Positions 1 through 6,256 of a stretch of 6,913 bases of DNA are shown here, in pieces (positions within the stretch are counted from its first letter, which is position 1; every line of letters starts with the position of its first letter). The notes below the pieces were generated by a model. It had not been told where the DNA came from and did not search any database. It saw nothing but the letters and a program-made list of their open reading frames with translations. A program made the position numbers and the translations under genes. Origin of the DNA: Firmicutes bacterium CAG:124 (lineage in GTDB: Bacteria > Bacillota > Clostridia > Oscillospirales > Oscillospiraceae); NCBI GenBank assembly GCA_000432135.1, contig HF990568.1:4225-11137 (forward strand). The letters run 5' to 3'.

Positions 1-505
1 GGGAAGCGCGGCGCACGGCCTTGACCATGTCGGCAATCGGCATGACCGCGCCCGTCTCGTTGTTGACCATCATGACGGAGACGAGAATGGTATCGGGCCG
101 GAGGGCCTTTTTCAGTTCCTCGACTGTAATATTGCCGTCGTGGTCAGGCTGCAAATATGTGACCTCGAAGCCCTTCGCTTCCAGCTTCTGCATGGGGTGC
201 AGGACAGCGTGGTGCTCCACGGCGGTCGTGATGATGTGGCGGCCGCGCTTGCCGAGACGCTCGGCGGCGGAAAGAATGGCCCAGTTGTCGGCCTCCGTGC
301 CGCCGGAGGTGAAAAACACCCGGTCGGGCTCTGCGCCGAGGGCGGCGGCGACCGCCTGCCGCGCCTGCCGCAGACGGTGGGCGGCGTCAATGCCGAGCGC
401 GTAGACGGACGACGGATTGCCCCAGCAGTCCGTGAGCGCCTCTGTCATGGCCCGCACGCAGGCGGGGCAGGGCTGCGTGGTGGCGGAATTGTCGAGATAG
501 ATCAT
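1..505 (-). CDS. Cysteine desulfurase (NifS/IscS class), N-terminal part, cut by window edge
   Basis: This is a PLP-dependent enzyme that removes sulfur from L-cysteine as a persulfide for Fe-S cluster assembly or tRNA thiolation in the cytoplasm. Only the first 168 residues are present; the rest lies beyond base 1. Visible family motifs are YLDNSATT (residues 3-10), GNPSS (29-33), the PLP phosphate-binding segment TSGGTEADN (66-74), VEHHAVL (96-102) with the PLP-stacking histidine expected at His98, and VNNETG (147-152). The PLP lysine and the catalytic cysteine loop are outside the window, so the subclass cannot be settled. The start is the ATG at 505-503, immediately before the first motif, with a weak AGG about 7 bases upstream. 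It lies 22 bases downstream of mnmE and is probably co-transcribed, which favours a role in tRNA sulfur modification. A general isc/nif role is equally possible. Confidence 0.93.
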   Translation of the reverse strand, partial: MIYLDNSATTQPCPACVRAMTEALTDCWGNPSSVYALGIDAAHRLRQARQAVAAALGAEPDRVFFTSGGTEADNWAILSAAERLGKRGRHIITTAVEHHAVLHPMQKLEAKGFEVTYLQPDHDGNITVEELKKALRPDTILVSVMMVNNETGAVMPIADMVKAVRRAS

Positions 506-527
506 AGTAAAACCTGATTTCTGTGGT

Positions 528-1889
528 TTATTTTCCAACGCAGAACCGCTCAAAAATGCGGTTCGTGATATCCTCACGCATCGTCCGGCCCGTGACCTCG
601 CCGAGCGCATCCATGGCCGATTCCAGATCGACCAGCACCGCGTCGGGCGTCATACCCGCACGCAGGCTCTGCACGGCGGAGTCGACGGATTTTTTTGCGC
701 GCAGAATGGCGCCGGCCTGCCGCGCGTTCGTCAGAAGCGAGCCATCGCACGGCGCATCGTCCGGGAAGAGCATATCAAACGCCTGCTCCAGCAGATCAAA
801 GCCCGTGCTGTCCTTGCAGGAGACGGGGATGATGTACGAAAACGGCAGATCGGACGGCTCGATCGCGCCGGGCAGATCCTGCTTGTTCAGAATCGCGATC
901 GCCTCCGGCGCTTCGAGCGCCGCGCCCATCGCGCGGCGATCCTCTTCCGTCATAGGCTTGGAATTATCAAGGACATACAGCGCTACATCGCAGTCCTTCG
1001 CGGCCTCCATCGAGCGGTCAACGCCGATTTTTTCGATCACATCCTGCGTGTCGCGGATGCCCGCCGTGTCGACCAGCCGGACAAGGTGCCGCCCGAGCGT
1101 GACGGTCTGCTCGACCGTGTCGCGCGTCGTGCCGGGAATGTCGGTGACGATCACGCGGTCAAAGCCGGACAGGCGGTTCAGAAGACTGGATTTTCCGGCG
1201 TTCGGGCTGCCCAGAATGACGGCCCTGATGCCGGACTGCACCATCCGGCCCCGATGGCAGGAGGCAAGCAGCGCGGTAAGCTGCCGGCTGCTTGCCGTCA
1301 GCGACGCTTCGTAGCCGGAGAGCGCAAAGGGGTCGATATCCTCGTCGGGGTAATCGAGCACGGCATGGAAATGCGCGCACAGGTCGACCCAGCTGTCATA
1401 GATCGGGTCGATCCTTTTTCGGATCGCGCCCGCGACCTGCCCGGCGGCGTTCGCCGCCGCGTCGGCAGTTTCGGCGTCGATGAGATCGATCACGGCCTCG
1501 GCCTGCGTCAGGTCCATCTGGCCGTTTAGAAATGCGCGGCGTGTGAATTCGCCGGGCCGCGCCTGCCGGAAGCCTGCGGCGAACAGCGCCTCAAGTCCAG
1601 CGGTCAGTGCGGCGGGGGAGCCGTGGCATTGAATTTCGGCGGTATCCTCGCCGGTGTACGAATGCGGCGCACGGGAGATGAACGCCATGCAGTGGTCGAT
1701 GGCCCGTCCCTGTGCGTCGAAAAGCGTGCCGAGCGCAAGCTTCCGGTCGGGGAGGGAGGTCAGCGGCCTGCCGGAGTTCAGCCGGAAGACCTGTTCCGCG
1801 GCCTCAATGCACCCGTCGCCGGACAGGCGCAGAATGCCGATGCCCGTGCGGGCACGGCCCGTGGCAATGGCGGCAATTTTATCAGACAT
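528..1889 (-). CDS. mnmE: tRNA uridine-5-carboxymethylaminomethyl modification GTPase MnmE (TrmE)
   Basis: MnmE works with MnmG to install the (carboxymethyl)aminomethyl group at C5 of wobble uridine 34 in tRNAs reading NNA/NNG codons. The 453-residue length is normal for the family. The N-terminal folate-binding domain covers roughly residues 1-118 and includes YTGEDTAEIQCHG (78-90). A helical domain follows, with the GTPase inserted at about 220-375. G motifs are the P-loop GSPNAGKS (227-234), TTRDT (254-258), DTAG (274-277), NKQD (335-338) and SCK (357-359). The protein ends in FCVGK, matching the conserved C-terminal C-x-G-K with Cys450. The start is fixed by AGGAGG at 1899-1894 on the minus strand with a short 4-base spacer; its first A is also the last base of the upstream racemase stop codon, so coupling is likely. 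The family is certain; the neighbours differ from the common yidC-jag-mnmE-mnmG arrangement. Confidence 0.97.
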   Translation of the reverse strand: MSDKIAAIATGRARTGIGILRLSGDGCIEAAEQVFRLNSGRPLTSLPDRKLALGTLFDAQGRAIDHCMAFISRAPHSYTGEDTAEIQCHGSPAALTAGLEALFAAGFRQARPGEFTRRAFLNGQMDLTQAEAVIDLIDAETADAAANAAGQVAGAIRKRIDPIYDSWVDLCAHFHAVLDYPDEDIDPFALSGYEASLTASSRQLTALLASCHRGRMVQSGIRAVILGSPNAGKSSLLNRLSGFDRVIVTDIPGTTRDTVEQTVTLGRHLVRLVDTAGIRDTQDVIEKIGVDRSMEAAKDCDVALYVLDNSKPMTEEDRRAMGAALEAPEAIAILNKQDLPGAIEPSDLPFSYIIPVSCKDSTGFDLLEQAFDMLFPDDAPCDGSLLTNARQAGAILRAKKSVDSAVQSLRAGMTPDAVLVDLESAMDALGEVTGRTMREDITNRIFERFCVGK

Positions 1890-1898
1890 GGCCCCTCC

Positions 1899-2990
1899 TC
1901 ACCGGTAGACGACCTCGATGCCCTTGAGCAGCAGCGGCTTGATGTCAAAAACCGCAGTGTCGCCGACCGCGCATGGAAGCTTCGTCACGTCCACGCACGT
2001 GTGCAGCATGCCGATATGGCCCAGCACGCGGCACTTTTTCCCGTTTACCGTTACATAGATATGCTTTTTGAAGACCATCTGCTTCAGATTCCGCAGAACG
2101 CCGCGCAGGCAGTCGCGGAAACGGAACAGATCGTTTCCCATCTCCACGCCGAACCCGTGGTACCAGCCCACGGAAAAAACGGCCACGCGGGTGGGTTTTT
2201 TCGCTGTCCAGCCCGCGCCGTAGCCGCAGCTGTGGCCCTTCGGGAGCCAGCGAAGCTCTTCGATCGTCGCCTGACACTCGCCGATGTGGGCAAGACCCCA
2301 ATTTCCGCGCACAGACACACGCCCCAGGATGGCCGAGCCCACACGCACGCCGTCCATCGCGTATTCGGGGTATTTCAAAAGCCCGGCGGAGTTCAGCATA
2401 TGCGCCATGCCGGTGTCGCAGCCCTCGGCGTGCAGCTTGTCCAGAACGCCCTGAAACGCCTCGGCCTGCACGATGGTTGCTTTCTGATTGCAGAACGCGG
2501 AATGCAGATGCGTATAAATGCCGGTCACGTGCAGGCCGGGCATATACTTGAAAATGGGCAGCAGCTGATCCAGCTCGTCCGGCAAAAAGCCGTACCGGCC
2601 CATGCCGGTATCGATCTTGACGTGTACCTGCGCCTGGACACCGAGCGTTTCCGCCACGCCGTTCAGGACGGCTGCGTCGTTCTGGCTCGAAACGGTCAGA
2701 ATCGCGCCGAGGTTCAGAAGCTGCGTCAGCTCCTGCGCGTCGGCGGTCGGGCGGAGCATCAGAATGTCACAATCCTGAAACCCGCCTGCGCGCAGGCGGC
2801 TGACCTCGGAAACCTCCGTCACGGCAAAGTGCGTGACGCCGGCTTCCCGGCAGATCGCTGCCATCTGGACAAGGCCGAGGCCGTAGCCGTCACCCTTTAA
2901 AACGGCCCAGAGGACCGCGCTGCCTGCGCGGTCCTTTAGAATTTGCAGATTGCTCCGCACGGCGGCGGAGTCGACGACATACGCTTTCAT
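1899..2990 (-). CDS. alr: Alanine racemase family protein, divergent C-terminal domain
   Basis: This is a fold-type III PLP enzyme that normally interconverts L- and D-alanine for peptidoglycan. The 363 residues show the TIM-barrel motif AVLKGDGYG with the PLP lysine at Lys32, KIDTGMGRYGF with Arg132, THLHSA (160-165), HMLNSAGLLKYP (197-208) and DGVRVGSAILG (213-223). Tyr257 in CGYGAGW aligns with the catalytic tyrosine of the second subunit. The C-terminal domain is unusual: the common GYADG loop reads GWYHGF (275-280), and the usual CMD triad region reads GMLH (327-330), so the aspartate after methionine appears replaced by leucine. The protein stops directly after VYR, where relatives continue with a tail. 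The ATG at 2990 has AGGAGG six bases upstream. It sits 15 bases after the FemX-type gene and 9 before mnmE. Racemase is the best call, but substrate (alanine, serine or another) is open. Confidence 0.85.
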   Translation of the reverse strand: MKAYVVDSAAVRSNLQILKDRAGSAVLWAVLKGDGYGLGLVQMAAICREAGVTHFAVTEVSEVSRLRAGGFQDCDILMLRPTADAQELTQLLNLGAILTVSSQNDAAVLNGVAETLGVQAQVHVKIDTGMGRYGFLPDELDQLLPIFKYMPGLHVTGIYTHLHSAFCNQKATIVQAEAFQGVLDKLHAEGCDTGMAHMLNSAGLLKYPEYAMDGVRVGSAILGRVSVRGNWGLAHIGECQATIEELRWLPKGHSCGYGAGWTAKKPTRVAVFSVGWYHGFGVEMGNDLFRFRDCLRGVLRNLKQMVFKKHIYVTVNGKKCRVLGHIGMLHTCVDVTKLPCAVGDTAVFDIKPLLLKGIEVVYR

Positions 2991-3005
2991 GCTGCGCCTC
3001 CTGCG

Positions 3006-4073
3006 TTATTTTTTGTCTCGGTTCTTGATGAGATAGACGGTCTTGCGAAGATCCTTGAAGACCGACGTGCCGTGCTCCACGGCCCAGTAAATGACCGGCG
3101 AGAGCACCAGATCCTCTTCGCCGACGAACTCGGTGAAGTCTCCGCCGAAGCCCTGCTTGAAGCGGAACAGGCCGTAGAGCGGGTTATCCTCGGAGACGTT
3201 TCCGGATACGCCGCGGAAATCGTAGACCCGGCAGCCGGTTTCCACGGCCCACTGGATCATGCGCCACTGCAGCAGATAGTTGGGCATCAGATTGCGGTGC
3301 TCGTTGCTGGACGCGCCATAGAGATACCAGACCTTGTCGCCGTAGTGGATGGCAAGCGTGCCCGCGATGGGCGCACCCTCGGGGTCGAAGGCCATGTAGA
3401 GCCGCGCGTGCTCGCCGAGATTGTCGAGCATATTCGCGAAATACTCCGGCTTGCGCGTGACAAAGCCGTCGCGCACGCCGGTCGTCAGCATGAGATCGGC
3501 GAACGCCGGGACCATTTCCTTGCCGCAGATCTTCACGCTTACGCCCTTGCGCTCGGCCAGGCGAATATTATAGCGCCATTTCTGGTGGAAGGCCGCCATA
3601 AGCTCATCTTCCGTTTTGCCCTCGACGTTCAGACGGAAGACATAGCGCGGCTGGATGGCCTCAAAATTCTTCCCGCCCTCCTTGCACCGGAAGCCGAACG
3701 ACTGCATGAGCGCGGCGAATGCCGTGTTGCTCGACGGCACGTCCGGGTCGAGCTTGATAACATATGATTTATATTTTTTCGCCAGCGCCTTCGCGCCCTC
3801 CAGCAGCTGGGCAAACGTCTCGCGGTCGTCCAGATCGCAGACCGGGCCGCGGCAGCCGTACATCAGCGTCCGGCCGATGCCGGGAACCTTGCGGGTCATG
3901 AGGGCCAGAGAGCCTTTGATTTTCCCGTCCTCGCCGCGCACGGCGACGGCGTCCCATGTCCACATGGGCTTCTGTTTGGCCCAGAGACTGCTCTGCGCAA
4001 AATTGCCCTTCGGGTGGCTCTGCACAAACGCTTCGTATTCCGCAAGCGTCTGATCGGTGATCAATTCATACAT
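3006..4073 (-). CDS. FemABX-family peptidoglycan interpeptide-bridge aminoacyltransferase
   Basis: FemABX enzymes transfer an amino acid from aminoacyl-tRNA to the stem-peptide lysine or equivalent of a peptidoglycan precursor at the cytoplasmic membrane face. The 355-residue protein shows HPKGNFAQSSLWAKQK (20-35), YGCRGPV (72-78), KWRYNIRLAERKGV (165-178), WYLYGASSNEHRNLMPNY (249-266) and a C-terminal block YDFRGVSGN through FRFKQGFGG (284-311), all typical of the two-GNAT-domain fold. It has no long charged helical arm such as staphylococcal FemA/B carry, so in size and layout it resembles the arm-less Weissella FemX type. The ATG at 4073 has GGAG ten bases upstream. It is the first gene of the minus-strand operon and is followed after 15 bases by an alanine racemase, which strengthens a cell-wall role. 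The amino acid transferred cannot be read from sequence. Confidence 0.92.
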   Translation of the reverse strand: MYELITDQTLAEYEAFVQSHPKGNFAQSSLWAKQKPMWTWDAVAVRGEDGKIKGSLALMTRKVPGIGRTLMYGCRGPVCDLDDRETFAQLLEGAKALAKKYKSYVIKLDPDVPSSNTAFAALMQSFGFRCKEGGKNFEAIQPRYVFRLNVEGKTEDELMAAFHQKWRYNIRLAERKGVSVKICGKEMVPAFADLMLTTGVRDGFVTRKPEYFANMLDNLGEHARLYMAFDPEGAPIAGTLAIHYGDKVWYLYGASSNEHRNLMPNYLLQWRMIQWAVETGCRVYDFRGVSGNVSEDNPLYGLFRFKQGFGGDFTEFVGEEDLVLSPVIYWAVEHGTSVFKDLRKTVYLIKNRDKK

Positions 4074-4123
4074 GGCGGTACATCTCCAGAAGAATATTTA
4101 TGTGTGTTCGTTATCAGGCATGA

Positions 4124-4155
4124 TGTAGGGGCGGGCGGCTCTGCCCGCCCCTACA
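4124..4155. repeat. Perfect 13-bp-stem palindrome, REP/MITE-like
   Basis: The left arm TGTAGGGGCGGGC (4124-4136) is the exact reverse complement of 4143-4155, with a 6-base loop GGCTCT. No T-run follows on either strand and the two flanking genes diverge, so it is not placed or built like an intrinsic terminator. GTAG near the foot of the stem recalls REP elements mobilised by RAYT transposases. From memory, GTAGGGGCG-type palindromes recur as dispersed repeats in many bacterial genomes; that was not checked here. If femX is transcribed from the TATAAT box at 4189-4184, this hairpin lies in its 5' leader. Confidence 0.8.
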
Positions 4156-4183
4156 GGTGCAGATGTGCGATAACCTGACACAT

Positions 4184-4189
4184 ATTATA
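4184..4189 (-). promoter_or_regulatory. Candidate -10 box for the femX-alr-mnmE operon
   Basis: Read on the minus strand, these bases are TATAAT, inside an AT-rich patch (4181-4200) that stands out from the GC-rich surroundings, about 110 bases upstream of the femX start. No good -35 hexamer is seen 16-18 bases further upstream, so the assignment rests on the -10 match and base composition. The resulting leader would contain the 13-bp hairpin. Confidence 0.35.
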
Positions 4190-4192
4190 TAT

Positions 4193-4219
4193 GTATTGAA
4201 AAATCGCTTTCGCTATAGT
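4193..4219 (+). promoter_or_regulatory. Distal candidate forespore-type promoter for the ger operon
   Basis: GTATT (4193-4197), 15 bases, then CTATAGT (4213-4219) loosely resemble sigma-F/sigma-G elements in spacing. The TTGAAA at 4196-4201 is only 12 bases from TATAGT (4214-4219), too close for a housekeeping promoter. It is weaker than the proximal candidate at 4266-4293. Confidence 0.15.
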
Positions 4220-4265
4220 CTACCACAAACAGCCGGGATATGCAAACCTGTGACGCGGAAAACAG

Positions 4266-4293
4266 GTATACTTTTCTGCGTTTGCGGAAAAAT
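4266..4293 (+). promoter_or_regulatory. Proximal candidate forespore sigma-F/G-type promoter for the ger operon
   Basis: GTATA (4266-4270), a 14-base spacer, then CGGAAAAAT (4285-4293) resembles the sigma-F/G style (-35 GTATA; -10 GGnnAnAnT). Transcription would begin near 4300, a short distance before the Shine-Dalgarno at 4314. GerA operons are known to be expressed in the forespore, which is why this class of motif was looked for. Such short matches can arise by chance. Confidence 0.3.
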
Positions 4294-4313
4294 GACAGAA
4301 GAATCATCCAAAC

Positions 4314-4319
4314 AGGAGG
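4314..4319 (+). promoter_or_regulatory. Ribosome binding site deciding the gerAA start
   Basis: AGGAGG with a 7-base spacer to the ATG at 4327. The reading frame is open further upstream to an ATG at 4240, but that start lacks a comparable site, and its 29 extra residues (MQTCDAENRY onward) do not look like a GerAA N-terminus. The shorter start is therefore preferred. Confidence 0.85.
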
Positions 4320-4326
4320 CGAAACC

Positions 4327-5769
4327 ATGGCGCATTGGGGCATGGAGGACGTGCAGGCGTGCTTTGGGGGTACGGCGGATCTCAATACCCGGCAGATCAC
4401 GGTCGGCGGGCAGAGGCTGGGACTGCTGTTTCTGGACGGGCTGACCTCCGGCGGGGATATCGCCGAGCAGGTGCTGAAGCCGCTGATGGAGACGGTCACG
4501 CCGGGGAGCATACAGGAGGTTCTGACGCAGGCGGAGCGGGCGAGAGTCTACTGCGCCGTCGCCGAGCGCACGCAAGACCCCGCACAGACGGCGGACAAGC
4601 TGCTGCACGGCTATTGCGCTGTCATTTTTCCGGGCACGGACACGGCGCTCTGCTTCGAAACGAAAACGAGCGCCCGGCGCGGCCCCTCCGCGCCGGAGTC
4701 GGAAAACACTGTCAAGGGCGCGAAGGACGCGTTTACCGAGACGATGCGCATCAACACCAGCCTCCTGCGCCGCCATCTGCGCACGGCGCAGCTGCGCTTT
4801 TCGCAGAAGACCGTCGGCCTGCGCACGAAAACCGCCGTCACGGTCTGCTATCTCGCCGACCTGACCGCGCCGGAGCTTGTCCGGCGCATGGAAAAGCGGC
4901 TGGAAAATATCGACATTGACGGGATGCTCACGCCCGCAAGCGTCGAGGAATACGTGACCGGTTCCCGCCGGACAGCCTTTCCGTTATTACAATACACCGA
5001 GCGCCCGGACACCTTCTGCCAGGGCCTTCTGAACGGACAGGTCGGATTGCTGGTCGACGGGCTGCCGCTGGGGTATCTGGCCCCGGTCAATCTCGGCGTT
5101 CTTATGAAATCGACGGAGGACCGCGCGGTCGACTATCTCTCGGCGTCCTGCCTGCGCGTGCTGCGGTATCTGGCGCTGCTGGCCGCGCTGCTGCTGCCGG
5201 GGCTGTATGTCGCCATGGCGACGTACCATCAGGAGATGATCCCGACAAAGCTGCTGCTGGCGATCATCGAATCCAAGCGCGAGGTGCCGTTCGATACGGT
5301 TTTCGAGGTGGTGGGCCTGCTTGCCGCGTTTGAGCTTTTGCAGGAGGCGGGGCTTCATCTGCCGCAGGCCATCGGCACGGCGGTTTCCATCATCGGCGGC
5401 CTCGTCGTGGGCACAACGGCGGTCGATGCGCGGCTCGTCTCGCCCGCCGCGCTGATCGTCACGGCCTCCGCCGGGATCTGCGGCTTTACGCTTCCGAGCC
5501 GGGATCTGTCCGACGCCGTTCGCATCTGGCGCTTCGCACTGGCGATTCTGGCGGGAGCGGGCGGGCTGTTCGCCCTGACGGCAGGCGGCATTGCGCTGCT
5601 GATCCACCTGTCGGGGCTGACGAGTTTGGATGTGTCCTATCTCGCGCCGTTTTCCGACGCGCGGGCAAGACGCGCCGTGCTGCGCCCGCTTCTGGTGCGG
5701 CAGAAATGGCGCGACACGGCGCTGCACCCGCAGGATCTGAAAAATCAGGGGGACGGTCATGCTCAATAA
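4327..5769 (+). CDS. gerAA: Spore germination receptor A subunit (GerAA/GerKA/SpoVAF family)
   Basis: This is the A subunit of a GerA-type nutrient receptor in the spore inner membrane, which works with B (permease-like) and C subunits to trigger germination. With the start at 4327 it is 480 residues, the family's normal length. A soluble N-terminal region of about 270 residues includes TSGGDI (40-45), MRINTSLLRRHLR (140-152), VGLRTKTAVTVCYLADL (163-179), ENIDIDGML (193-201) and FPLLQYTERPD (218-228). A membrane domain follows, with hydrophobic segments near 276-297, 324-340, 349-381 and 399-428, containing HQEMIPTKLL (301-310), REVPF (318-322), AFELLQEAGLHLPQAIG (334-350), VSPAALIV (371-378) and the ending VSYLAPFSD. 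The last 11 bases overlap the next gene. In isolation SpoVAF is a homologous alternative, but the following subunit-like genes favour a germinant-receptor operon. Confidence 0.93.
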   Translation: MAHWGMEDVQACFGGTADLNTRQITVGGQRLGLLFLDGLTSGGDIAEQVLKPLMETVTPGSIQEVLTQAERARVYCAVAERTQDPAQTADKLLHGYCAVIFPGTDTALCFETKTSARRGPSAPESENTVKGAKDAFTETMRINTSLLRRHLRTAQLRFSQKTVGLRTKTAVTVCYLADLTAPELVRRMEKRLENIDIDGMLTPASVEEYVTGSRRTAFPLLQYTERPDTFCQGLLNGQVGLLVDGLPLGYLAPVNLGVLMKSTEDRAVDYLSASCLRVLRYLALLAALLLPGLYVAMATYHQEMIPTKLLLAIIESKREVPFDTVFEVVGLLAAFELLQEAGLHLPQAIGTAVSIIGGLVVGTTAVDARLVSPAALIVTASAGICGFTLPSRDLSDAVRIWRFALAILAGAGGLFALTAGGIALLIHLSGLTSLDVSYLAPFSDARARRAVLRPLLVRQKWRDTALHPQDLKNQGDGHAQ

Positions 5770-6256
5770 AATCAGTATCGCGCTGCTGGCGGCCGCGTCG
5801 GTGGTCAGCCTTTGTATGCTGCCGCGCACGGGGACGGACGCGGCGAAGCTCCTGCCTGCGCAGGTGCTCGTGATCGCGCAGGAGGACGGGCGGATCACCG
5901 TGGAAAGCGACAACGGCGCATCCGGCTCCGGCACGACACTCCCGGACGCGCTTGCCGCCATGCGGGAAGGGGCGGAGGGCACGCTCTTTCTGGACACGGC
6001 GGAGCATATTATTCTCCTGCAAAGCACACAATCGCTTCTGCCCGCAGCGGTGCGGCAGCGGCAGTTTCGCCCGGCGGCAAAGCTGTATCTGGCGCGGATG
6101 GATGCATTGGATGCAGACGGCTGCGTGGAATTTTTGCAGGCGCACCCCGGTGCGGTGACGCTTGCGGACGCGCACGCCGCGCTTCTGCGCGGCGAAGCAC
6201 TCGACCCGGCGATTCTGCTGCCGGGGGAAAACGGAGGGATCATTCTTGCAGGATAA
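5759..6256 (+). CDS. Small membrane-anchored protein, possible reduced GerAC-like C subunit
   Basis: The 165-residue product has a hydrophobic N-terminus (residues 5-20, IALLAAASVVSLCM) that could be a signal or membrane anchor, followed by a soluble domain. Cys19 sits in VSLC, which is not a canonical lipobox because leucine occupies -1. The pattern LPAQVLVIAQEDGRITVES, then TTLPDALAAM, GTLFLDTAEHIILL and RPAAKLYLAR, resembles by eye the first domain of GerAC proteins (strand, TLxEAL helix, strand-loop with histidine, VLVA strand). GerAC proteins are usually about 350-400 residues with three domains, so this would be a domain-1-only form. The ATG at 5759 overlaps gerAA by 11 bases and has AGGGGG six bases upstream. 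Position between A and B subunits supports a C-subunit role, but homology is weak and an unrelated accessory protein is possible. No frameshift or remnant of the missing domains follows, because the next gene begins at once. Confidence 0.55.
   Translation: MLNKISIALLAAASVVSLCMLPRTGTDAAKLLPAQVLVIAQEDGRITVESDNGASGSGTTLPDALAAMREGAEGTLFLDTAEHIILLQSTQSLLPAAVRQRQFRPAAKLYLARMDALDADGCVEFLQAHPGAVTLADAHAALLRGEALDPAILLPGENGGIILAG
6233..6238 (+). promoter_or_regulatory. Ribosome binding site supporting a TTG start
   Basis: GGAGGG lies 7 bases before TTG at 6246. No ATG occurs near this position in the downstream reading frame; the next alternative is GTG at 6273, with no comparable site. The TTG keeps the N-terminus MQDKLTPRQ, which resembles the K-I/L-S/T-x-R-Q opening common in GerAB-type proteins. 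Confidence 0.65.

Noticed and set aside
543..564. 7-bp inverted repeat GAACCGC/GCGGTTC with an 8-base loop at the 3' end of mnmE, near the cysteine desulfurase start.
   Set aside because: It lies within the conserved codons for the NRIFERF segment, has no U-tract after it, and a 7-bp stem is expected by chance in this base composition.
2783..2798. 16-bp perfect palindrome CGCCTGCGCGCAGGCG in alr.
   Set aside because: It has no loop, is made of GC-rich arginine and alanine codons, and has no flanking signal; most likely coincidence.
1623..2900. Long plus-strand open frame of 425 codons opposite mnmE and alr.
   Set aside because: It is a shadow frame in GC-rich DNA. It spans two well-supported genes on the other strand, shows low-complexity Ala/Arg/His/Gln composition and has no recognisable motif.
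4124..4155. Intergenic palindrome considered as an intrinsic terminator.
   Set aside because: Both flanking genes read away from it, and neither strand has a T-run after the stem.
4240..4326. Upstream extension of gerAA to an ATG at 4240.
   Set aside because: There is no good ribosome binding site there and the added residues are unlike GerAA; AGGAGG is ideally placed for the ATG at 4327.
6175..6194. 8-bp hairpin with a TTCT loop near the end of the small ger gene.
   Set aside because: It is fully coding, lacks a T-run, and the downstream gene begins about 50 bases later within the same operon, so termination is unlikely; GC-rich chance pairing explains it.
4987..6243. Long minus-strand open frame of 418 codons opposite gerAA and the small gene.
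   Set aside because: It is antisense to conserved GerAA motifs, its composition is Arg/Ala/Pro-rich as expected of a shadow frame, and it has no family signature.
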